Source of the DNA: Candidatus Obscuribacterales bacterium
Lineage (GTDB): Bacteria; Cyanobacteriota; Vampirovibrionia; Obscuribacterales; Obscuribacteraceae
Length of the DNA: 64,000 bases
Direction: 5' to 3'
Assembly: GCA_019744775.1 (NCBI GenBank)
Contig: JAIETZ010000003.1
Location: forward strand, 434,001-498,000
In this document: positions 16,001-28,000 of the stretch, piece after piece
How positions within the stretch are numbered: position 1 is the first letter of the stretch
How the letters are laid out: each line of letters begins with the position of its first letter
Made by a program: the position numbers and the translations under genes
Notes under the pieces: model-generated
Told to the model about the DNA's origin: nothing
Seen by the model: the letters and a program-made list of their open reading frames with translations, nothing else
Database searches by the model: none

Positions 16001-19000
16001 CGGCTGGAATTAGTGCTAGCACTGACGTGCCTACAGTAAAGGTGATGGGTTCTGCTGATTTGGGCAGCACTCTGGATCTCCTGTATACGGGTAATGAAGG
16101 TTATGACGGATGGGCTTCGGACTCTCTATCAATTGGCGTTGGTGCAACTCTGAATGCCGCAGCGGCTCTTTTCATACATCCCGGCTCTCTCTTAAATATT
16201 GATGGATCACTTCATGCACCCTACTACATACAACTGGGAGAACACAGAGATCTGACCTTTACCGGCAATGGCGACATCTCGGTTAATCCCGCAGGCACTG
16301 GTATTGCTGTTTTTGTATTTGCCAACAGCTCTGATTTAACAGCAACGATGAACGGATCGCTAACTCTCAATGGTGGACTGTCAGGCGAATTCTATATATA
16401 TGCTCCAACATTCGAGATAGCTGCCAATCAAACCCTCACGATTGGACAAGGTCAGACACAATTTGGAATTCAAGCAAATAATGTCGTATTTGGAGCTAAT
16501 TCCGCTATCACTATAGTGCCCAGCAATATGAATATGTTATTTAGTTATGTTCAAAGCGTAACCTTGCCTACAGGCTCTTCCGCGACCGTTACAACCAATG
16601 GCGGCACTATTACTTTTGACTATCCCTTTGGCACCTTGCACTTCGTTAAGTCGTTACCAGCCGGTAACGCAACCTTAAACTTAAACGGTGGCGACTCATT
16701 CATCAATGGAAATCCTGTTTCCGGACAAGGCGGCTGTTTAATTTGCACCGACCACACGCTAACAATTAACAGCAGTGGCTTTCTAACAACCTATAACAAC
16801 GAGTGTTCTATTATTCCATATCAGCTACTTAGTCTGGATTTGGTCAATGACCCAGCAGCCGTTGCTGCCATCATTGAACTGCAAACTTATGGCATATTAG
16901 GTGGCACTCTCATCGAAAGCGGTGGTGTTGCCACGGGCGGCAATGTGATCATTGCTCCAAGCAATTTGTCGTCCACCTTGACGGCATACAACATTCCTTC
17001 CAATGTCACAGTTACGATGCAGGATTTTACTGCAGGCTATGGCGTTAATATACAAATCACTGGCTCCAGTACGACATCTCAGGCAATCCTTGCCGGGACT
17101 AACGAGTTTGTAAGTACAGGCGGTAATTCAAGCCCATCGCTGAATGTGTCTTCCAGTCAGGCTGGTCCTGTTTTTGTTGTAGCCCCATCCGGTCTAATTA
17201 CTAGTGACGACACGATTACAATCAGTGCTAATGGCGACATGAGTTTTAGCGGACTGGTATCGGCCACGACGGTTAACCTGACTACTTTCAATGGTGGAAG
17301 TGTTTACTCGTCCAGTTACTGTGGCACATGTGTCATCCTTGCTACCACGCTTAATTTGCAGGTCACTGGCAGTGTTGGCACTCTTCTAAATCCTTTGACT
17401 ACTCAGGTTAGTAATCTCACTGCTAACGTCAATAATGCAGCATACGTAAGCAATTATGGTGACCTCAGCCTGGGCCTTTCACAGGTGGGTGGAACCTTTC
17501 AGGTATTGAACAGCGGTAATTTATCGATTGACTCGTACGTGCAGGCGACAGATATTGACTTTAGGACAACGTCAGGATCAGGCACCATTACACTGAATAA
17601 TTCGTTCCAAGCAAATAATTCTGTCAATTTGCAAGTAGATGGCACTGGGAACATAATCCAAGCATCCGGGTCGATTGCAGCCATATCGGCAACTCTTAGT
17701 TCGCGCGGCGATATTGGAGCCAGTGGACAGCCAATCAATGTACAGGTAGATGAAATAGCGGCTCACGGCTCCAATGTGTATATCAACAGCAGTAATTTTA
17801 ATCTCTTACTGAACTCTTCTGCTGCTACTGACTATGCCGGCAACTATGGAACATTTGAATTGACTGCATCTGGACGATTGACTGTCAGTGGGTCAGCCAG
17901 TGTATATGGTGGTACCGTAACCTTGACAGATGGCTTCGAATCCTTAGTGGACGCTGGTGCGGTAGTTCAATCATTTGGGTCTGGCAATTCTGTTACATGG
18001 AATACCACGACTTTACACAATAATGGGTCGATCTTGGGACAACAGGTAAGTATAGTCAGCAATTCTAATCTTGCGGTTGATGGCAGCGGGCTAATTGGCA
18101 TTAACAATATGCCTAATAGTGGTGTGACATTTAGTGGGGCACAGGCGATTGTAAGCTTGGTCAGCCTGTCCGGTGGTGATGTTACCGTCACTCAAGGCAG
18201 AATAGATGGACTGATTTCTAGTTCTCGTGTTACACAAGGCGCGTTTAGTTTTGCCTGCTTCTGCTTCGCTGCTAGCTTTACTGATGATGGTACGCCACCG
18301 ACTAATTTCTCGGTGACTGTAAACCAAGGCGCGTTATATGGCAATCATATTAAAGCTACCGGTTCGCTTGATTTGATTAATACGGCAGGTGATATTCGTA
18401 TATATGGTCAAACGGGTTGGTCGCCTGGCACGGTGTCCACATCGGGAGCAGGTAATATATCACTTCAAACTAGCGGCTCTTACACGATATTGCTTGATCG
18501 CGGCTCAATAATTGACTCAAGTAATGACTTGGATATTAGCACCAGTTACTTCTACAACAATACTTCTGCAACTTTTATGTCCGGCAACCCGTCTGTACAT
18601 GCCGTAAACACTATTACTTTTGATAATCCAGCGGGTTTCGGTGTTTCCGGCACCGGCGGTATGTGGACTGGTACGGCGGGAGCCGAAGGTACCGGAGCTA
18701 TTAATTTCAATGCAACGAATGGTTCGATAGTTGTAACCAGCGCTGTCTTAATGGGCACGGTGAATGTTGCTGCTTCTGCAACTAACGGGCTGTTTGTTTT
18801 AGATGTAGGTAATACAAGTAATTTTACGGCGGGATCTATGGCCGCTACTGCTCCGAGCGGTTTTCCAGCTCCGTTTTTCGCCACATATGGGACTACCGGT
18901 GTTACTTACTGGCAAGCACCCAGCTCAATGAATATGATTGATCCAAGCCCCACACAAGGCGGTGGACTTTTAGTTCTATCCACTGTTGTACCTGTTGATC

Positions 19001-22000
19001 CATCTAACCCGTCAGGTGACACAATAGATGTAGTAATTAATGGAACCCAGGTTACTGGGGGTCCAACAGGTGTAATTTTCCCTGTTAACTGTGGTGGTAG
19101 CTGCGTTAATTACACTGGTTCCGGTATGGAAATATTGTCCACCTTAGACATATCTGGATTGCAGACTGGGCTATTGGTTGTGCACTCGAATATGCCCGTG
19201 ACTGTAGATGGTAATGCGACTATCTCCAATACAGGCAACACGGTTTTCAATACGAGTACACTTGGTGTACTCCAGACTTGTAATTTGTGTGCTGGTGGTA
19301 TTCAGCCGGGAATTGCAATCAATACCAGCGGTGGAGCACTGGTGCTTGGTGGTGGGCGGGGTGGATTTGCATCTCAAGCGGATCTTGTAACACTGGGCGC
19401 CCTAAGTATGACCGTATCTGGTGGACCATTTATTGAATATGGCTTGGTGCAGGGTGGTAGTGTCGTTATAACTGGAAGCGCCACACGCTTATTCAGTGGT
19501 GATATTCAAAGTACTGCCGGTGATTTTATTATCAATAACGCTGGTCAAATTGATATTTTCAATATGGCTGCTACTGGCGGTGGTGCATCGGTGACGCATA
19601 CTGGAGCCGGCTACATTGATATGAACTTTAGTTCAATCGTTGTTAGCGGTAATCTGTCAGGAGGCAATGTTTCAATCTCCATTACTGATAACACCATAAA
19701 TGGTGGACTGTATATGAGGATGGGCAGCGATCTATTCTCTAATTCCGGTGGTGATGTCAATGTAGTTACCACTGGAACTATTCAGACTAATACCGGTACA
19801 AAGATCATTTCATCAGGCGAGCTTAACTTAACTTGTAACCTTTGCCAAGCTGCTCCTGTCTTCAACAATTCTACAATTGCCAGTTTTGGCGACTTAACTA
19901 TAACGAATACCGCAGGTGATTTGACTTTTAATGCTACGAATGTCTATACATCAAATGCAGACGTATACATCAATAACCTGTCCGGCAATTTGGTATTTGA
20001 TTTGCCAACCACAGTTATTCGTGGTGACCAATTAATATTTGTAGATACCGTATTCGGTACATTTCCGTACACTCCATATCAGGGCGGGAGCGTGTATGTA
20101 AGTAATTCTGGAGGGAATTTGACGGTTTCTAACGGAGCATTAATCGCTGGTTCTAACCTTATTGATGCAAATGTGTCCATTAGCAATACCGGTAATCTTA
20201 GTTTACTGAACTATGGACGAGTATCGGCAGAAAATGGTCGTGCAATTGTCCGAAATAGTGGCGGTGATCTGACAATCGGCGCCGGCTCCGGTATCAGTGT
20301 TGCAGGCAATGGTGTTTCTGTTGATAATTACATCCTGCTCTATAATAGTGGCGGAGCGATTAATATCGATACCCAGACCAGCGAAGTCTTATTTTCTAGC
20401 CCAAGCTTCGTGTTGGTAATGAATAACCAAGATATTTCATTGACTGGATTTGGTTATAGCTCGATCGATACTCCGCAAGTGACATTCATCAGCACAAATG
20501 GCAGCGTTCAGCTGTCGCAACACGATATGTCCGGCACGTCTATATCAGGACAGGCGGCGACGAATTTCTTGGCTGCGGTTACCGATGGTGCCATGAATGT
20601 TGACACGATTCTGGCAAATAATGGCAATATCGCCTTAACCTCTAGCAGTCGTTCCAATGTAGTTGATGGCTCAATTAATATAAATTCGGGGGCAACACTT
20701 GTTGCTAACAATGGGACGGTAACAGTTGAAACTTGTACTACGGGTACTATAAGCATTGGAGCAAATGTTGTTATTACAGCTCTCAATGGTGCTAGTGCAT
20801 TCGGTGATGTTTACATTATTTCTGGTCCACTTCCCTCCGCTCCGGTGACCGGTGCAACCCCTGCTAATGTTGTTGCTTCTCAATCCGGTGGAGGACAAAT
20901 ATTCTTTGGTAGTCAAAGTATTTCTGCTTCTGCTCCGAATAATTTTGTTACTGCTATCGGCGGCAATGTTGTCTTTGATGCGGCAGCTGTCACGGATATC
21001 AGTTTGGGTGGTAATGTCAATATAAATGCGGCAGTTGCAGGTGTCTCACCGTTATTGACCAGCTTGGATTTGCAAGATTCGTCTACGGTCAGTCAAATTG
21101 TGGCATTGCAAAGTTCCGGACTGATTGGTGGGGTATTAAATGTAGGTGGTGGTATTGCTATTGGTGGTTCTGCTGATATTTCAGCATCCAGGCTCGCGCC
21201 CCTTTTGACCGCTCTGAACTTGCCGGCAAATGTCTCTATTCAGTTTCTTGATTTCGGAACCGTCATGAGACCAATTACGGTTAATTTGACTGCTGCCAGT
21301 ACTACAACTCAAGCAACAGTATCCGGCTCCGTATTCTTTTCCGATGGCGCCAACTCGAATGTTTATGTGAATGTGCTCTCTAACCAGGCTGGACCGGCCG
21401 TATTGGTTGGTACTACTGGTGAGCTTGTAAGCGACAAATTACTTAGCGTTACTGCTAATGGAGATATTGCTGCCAATGGCATTGTGCAAGCTTTCGATCA
21501 ATTGGTGATAGAGACTGTGGAGGCAGGAGGCAATATTGCTATTGCTGCCGATATCACTGGGCGCGACGTGCTCAGAGTGGAAACTGATACGGCAGGGAAT
21601 ATTTCGCAATCGGCCGGCACCTTGTTTGGTAATCAGATATATTTGCTCACCCACGGCGGCGATATTGGAGCACCTGGCAGTCGTGTTTCGTTAACGACAT
21701 ATGATAGCGGCAACAACCTGCTATTCGCTCAGACTTCTGGTAATGCATATTTGACTTATCAGGGAAATGTAAGTCTACAGCGTTCCTTTGTTGGTGATTC
21801 TAATGTATTGGATTTGACGACAACTTGTGACGGATCAATTATCATTGATGGTGACTATGTTCTAGGTGGCAGCACAATCAATCTAACCGCCGACGGAACG
21901 GGGGGTATTTTTGAAACATTCAATAATCAAGTCTTCCAAGCTGACACTATTAATTTGACATCCGGTATTGGTGATATAGGTGGTCCTAATGGCCCAAGCG

Positions 22001-25000
22001 GATCTGATCTGACTGTGGGTACGGAGACAGGCACCATCACCGCTAATACGGGTGGAAATGTCTATATACAGATGAATTTTCTGATTCTATGCTTGGGTTG
22101 TCCGTCCGGCACTTCGGATCTTAGACCGCAACCACCGTCCTCGCAAGCTACTACCTTGAATGTTGGATCTTCGCATGCCACCAACATCATGCATATCAGT
22201 GCCGGCAATCTAGGTGTCAATATTCTTGATGGCGCTGTCATTTCGGTAGCTGGTCAAGTAGATGTTCCTGGTGATTTATCAATTAGTGCAGGCAACGCAG
22301 TCGGATTTACGCCACCGGATTTGACAATTGGTACAGGAGCTATTCTACAGGTAGCGAATACGGGCGCCATTACGCTCAATGCCAATGGACTTGGAAATAT
22401 TGTGAACAATGGCCAGCTGATAACACCTACTGCTGGTTCGGGCGTGCTTAATGTCAATGCTTCGTCTATGACCGGTACCGGAAGCATTAGTGGCAATGTC
22501 GTTTTTAATAGTGGTACTGTTAGTGTTTCCCAGACCTCAATTAGTGGCACTGTTAGTGGGTCATCATTCGGCAGCGACTTTTCGATTACTGTTGCTAATG
22601 GTCTGTTGCAAGTCGGTAGTATCAGCTCCGCCAACAACATATTTATAACCAACAACGGCGGTGATATTGCCGTTATCGGTGCAGCAATTGATGCTAACTT
22701 AGGCACGGGAGTTATTACTATGAGTACAGCCGGTTCATTCGGCGTTCTTATCGAAACGGCTGGACTCAGTGCGGCAGATATGGTGTTCAACACCGGTCAT
22801 TTTGCTGGTGACTTTAATATTATTGCCTCCAACAGCATTGCCATATCCAACACTGGTTCGGTGGTGATGGGCTTGAATGGTAATTTACAAGCACCCACAA
22901 TGACGATTTCTTCTGTCAATGGTTCAGTTACGGCTTGGATGGAAGAAGCACTTGGAACAACAATTAACGTATCTGCCCAGAATAATCTTTTGGTGGATAT
23001 TCGTTATGTAGGTGGAGTTGGAGATGCGACAATGAATGCCGTATCGCCTTATGCTGTTAACACTATAACCAATATCGTAGGTGGCGCTGCCCAGTTCTCT
23101 GGTGGCACTGTAACGTATGCTGCCAATTCTGCTCAAGTCTTTTTTGATAGCAATTTGCCAGGGGCGGCTTTAATTGTCTTGAACTCTAGTGGGACACCGG
23201 CAAATGTCACTGTTAATGGCAGCACGGTAACCAGTGGTAGCAATATCGCCGCCGGATCTATACCTGTATGTTGCGCTCTACCAGTGTTTAATCACGGAGT
23301 GGGAACTATCGCTGGAGACTTTGGCATTGACAATACGGCCGGCGGAGATTTGACGATTCACCTAGGGGAAGCATTATACGTCACAGGCAACAGTACAGTG
23401 AGCAGTAACAATGGCAACATGGTATGGGATGGTGGTACAGGTTACAGTGGTAACGCTCTTATCGGTGATGGTACCGTGACGATTGCTAACGGCAACAGTG
23501 GATCAAGTGTCGCTGGCGGTAATTCGACTCTCAATTCATATGCAGCATTTTTCCCGAATTTAGCCACAAGTACATTCCAGCTATCTAACAATTCGGGCAA
23601 CCTGAAGTTTATGGAAAATTCCTTTGTCTTCGCCAATGGGGCTGTCAACGTTAATAATAATGGCGGCAATATCCAATTGGATTATCAATCTTATATTTCC
23701 GGTGCCGGATATATTGGTACAGCTTGTTCTACCTGTGCGACTACCGTTACAAATAGTGGTGGTAGTATCATTGCCTATGGCTCGCAATTAGAGACCATTG
23801 GTGCTGGATTCTCAAGTAATATAGATGGTTATGGCGACATAACGAGTATCACCAATTCTGGTGGTGACATAATCCTAGGCGCAGGTGGTGCAATCCAAAG
23901 CTTTGGTACTACACTGACGGTTGGCAATACTGATGGCAATATAGTTGTTGACGGTGCTTGGAATAATACAGGTTGGAGTATCATCAATTCTGATACTGCA
24001 GCGACAATAGATGTGAGCCAAGATGGACTCACGGGAAATATTGTGGTATCGAACGGGGGCTCCATTCAATCAGTAGGTGGTGCTGTACACCTTGTTACTA
24101 ATGCGGGACATAGCGGCAATATTTTAATTGACGGTCCGGGCAGCTATATCTCTGGTGCAGCTGGAGTTACGGTAGAGCATGATGGTACCGGAAATATTAC
24201 AGTTACTAACACCGGCCATATCGGTTTGAATTTAGAAACTATCGAGATCTATACTACTATCGGGAATATAATTGTAAGTAACTTAGGCAGCCTTTTGGCT
24301 TCTAGTACTTTATCTGTGACAGCTGGCACCGGGAATGTGATATTAAATACCGGTGCTCAATTGATAGCTGATTCGACAATAACTATTACGGCAACCAATG
24401 GTAATGTGGTCATAGATACGACTCCATTTTCCAGTACCGGAGTCGCTGCTACACCTGTTAATCCATCAACAGCGGTTAGTGCTAATGGAAATGTTTCCAT
24501 TTCTGCTGGTAATGGTATTGTCGTCACTGGTTACGGTGATAATTCGTTGTCCGCTGTAAACGGAACGATTAACTTCAGCAGTGCTGCCGGAAGCGTAAGT
24601 GTGACGCAGTTTGGACTTACCTCGGTAATTACTGGTACGGCAGCTACCACTTTTGCTGTTACTGCGACCAATTCCAGTTTGAATGTTGGCAATATATCAA
24701 CTAATCCTGGTGGACTCAATCCCGACGGTTCTATTACTCTAATTGCCGGCTGTGTTTGCCCGCCGGCTGCTGCCACGACGTTGACTGTGACAGCCAATTC
24801 CATAATCACCGCAAGAAAAGGAAATGTAATTCTCCGCAATGCCGACGTTGCTCAAGGATCAATCTTCTTGGACACGAATTCCGAAGTCAATGCTCGACAG
24901 TTAGGCAGCGGTTTTGGCAACGTTTATATTGTAGTTGGCACAATTCCTGTCAATCCTGTGGCAGGCTTGACGCCGGCAAATGTTATCTCCAATCCCACTC

Positions 25001-28000
25001 TTGGCGGTCAGGTGTTTTACGGTGCTAGTGGACTAACTGCCAATGCACCGGACAATACTGTTAATGCCCCAGGAACAACGGTAGTCTTTGATGCTCCCGG
25101 TAGTGCTGCTATTACTATGAACGGCAATGTTCAAATCAATTCGGTGCCGGTCATAACTTTGACCAGCTTGGATTTGACGGATCCAACGGTGACCAGTGAC
25201 ATTTTAGCTCTCATTGCGCAGGGGGATATCGGCGGCAATTTGATTGTTAATGGCAGCGGTGTTGCCACTGGCGGCTCGATAGTCATTACGCCTGGAGTAC
25301 TCTCTGTAACTATTACGGCTGAAAATATTCCGGACAATGTGACAATTCAATTCCAAGGCTATTCAGCTTCTGATGTTTTAGCAATTAACATTACAGCTGC
25401 CAGTACGACTAAGCAAGTAGTTATTTCAGGAACGCATGAGTACATTGCCGGCGTTGGTGCATCCGATGGAGTAATCAGTGTTACTTCTAATCAAGCAGGA
25501 CCGGTGTTCCAAATTACTGGCACCGGTTTACTCATCAGTGACGGTAATCTGACAGTGACGACGACTGGTGGCGATTTTAGCTCTGCCGGCAATATCATAG
25601 CTGGAGGTACAACCACGATAACATCCGATGCAGGTGTGACGCTTAATAATTTGACTTCTGCAGGCACCGTTGCTGTGACGGCTCAAGCCGGCAGTATTAC
25701 ACAAACAGGTTTTACCGATGCTTCCTTTACTGGTGCCAACGGTAATGCTGCCAGTATCACCTACCAGGCAACAACTGGAATTAGTGGCGTTTCACTGAAT
25801 GCGACAGGAGGAACGGTGAGCGGCGATGGTGGTTTGATTCTTGTTAATACTACCGGAGGTGCAATAGCATTTAGCAGCTTCGTAGATAGTTCGGCTCGAG
25901 GTGGTGGTCGTGCGGGTGATGTCACGTTAACGGCTGATACTGACATAACAATTCACTCAGTGAACGCTGTGGGCGGACAAACACCCAACGTTAATGCTCG
26001 TGGCGGTGACATTTTAATTCAGTCGAATAGCGGATCTTTAATTGCTACAGGTACTACACCGAGATTTGTAGATAGTTCCGGCAGCGTATTCTTTTCAGGA
26101 ACCGGGCAAGCAAATGCCGGCACAATTACTGTTACCACTCCTGGCGGCATCGTTGGTACAGGCGGCGCTATAAGTTTCCGTGCTGAAGGTGGGCATGATG
26201 GAGGCAATGGTGCCAATATCATAATTACCACCAATGGCAGCGCCGAACTTGATTTTGTGAGCAGCTCAGGCTCCACAGTTTCACCGACACCAACGGCAGC
26301 TGGAGACGCTGGTGATATAACAATTATCGCTCCTGGTGGCATCACCTTGGTAGACGCTCGTGCTCAGGGCGGCACTGCCGGAGGGTCCGGTGGCGATGTG
26401 GTATTACAGGCGGCCAATGGCGGTATTAATGTCACCTTGTTTGTTTTCACCAATGCTGTGGGTTCAACAGGCACTGGCGGCTTGGTGGATATAAGCGGTG
26501 ATGGGGATATAGTGATTGGTAATATAGGTGCACTGTCAATATTGGCTTATGGCGGGTCAACTATCGGTAATTCCAGCACGGTAACGGTTGGCTCGGTAAA
26601 TGGGCTCATCAATATCTCCGGACTAATTAATACTAGTGTGACCACGGATGGTAATGCCGGCGCTATTAGTCTGGATGCAGAAACCGGCATTATCAGTGGT
26701 GGTCTATCAGCAGCCGGAGGAACGACTTCCGGAGACGGTGCCGATGTTACGGCAACGACGGCAACAGGTGATATTACTATTAGTTCGTTTGTCAGCGCGC
26801 GTGCTAAGGGGCAGGGCGATGGTGGAGATATTGCTCTGACGGCCACAGCCGGCAATGTTGCTGTACTAGGCACAATTGGCACTGGTGCTGCTATTGCTTC
26901 CAATGGTGGAGGAACGGGCAGCGCTGGACGCATTGATGTTCTCTATGGTTCGACAACTCCATTTGTAATCGACTCTGCAGGTGTTGGCATAACTAATGGA
27001 GCGCGAGGCAATATTACAGCGATAGCTACAGGATCTGGGGATGGCAATGTTGTAACAATTCAAAATACCATTGATGATACGGTAGTCACCTTGAATGGCA
27101 CCATCGATGTGACGTCCGTCACTGGTACGGGTGGATTTATTTGGTTCGTCGGTTCGACCGGCTTTAATTCAACGATTACAGGTAATGCTTCCGGTTTAAT
27201 AAGTGGTCTGCTGCTTGGTTCGGGCGATAACTTTACACTGACGCTTAATCGTCCGGATACTGCTTTACTAGTAGCTGCAATAAATTCGAATGGACTGATT
27301 TCCATAAATAATAGTGTTGGGACGTCTTCCATTAATGTGCCTGTTGGAGAAAATATAAGTGGTGCCGGCGGTGTAACGTTAACTTCCGCCTCGATTGTTA
27401 ATGACGGATTACTGAGTTCCATTGCAGGGCAAGTGACACTGAATAATAGTGCTAGCCTATCTGTTACTGGAGCCGGTACAATTACTGGATTGACAGCTGC
27501 ATTTAATAGTACGACAGGATCTGTAACTGCCTCTCAAGGCACTATTACCGGTACTCTATCAGGGACTGCTCAAACGAGTTTTTCAACTACAGCAACCGCT
27601 TCGGGTCTGACAGTAGATGCAATTAGTGCAACTGTAAACACCGTGACCTTAAATGCTGCCGGCGGTTTGTTATCCGTTGTTGATAGCGGCGATATTTCTG
27701 CCGGACAAAGTGTGTTCATGACCGGAGGTACGGGGGTCGCCATTGGCAATACGGTGCAAATTACCGGCGGCATTGTTGGTGGTGCCTTGAACGAGTTTAG
27801 TCTTAATATGCAGGACTACACTTATGCGCAGATAGCCAGCCCGGGTGGCATTCTAATTACCAGCACTACCGGAAATGTTGTGACCGGCAATGGCGTGGTG
27901 ATGGATGCCTTTGGTGGCAGTATTGGTTTAACTAGCGCCGGCGATTTGACTTTTGGAAACTTGAACGATCTGTTTGCTCAAGGAGCAAATATTTGGATGC

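Noticed and set aside
22254-22793. A 179-codon minus-strand frame inside the giant gene.
   Set aside because: Long antisense frames are expected opposite this low-complexity coding sequence; no start signal and no recognisable protein.
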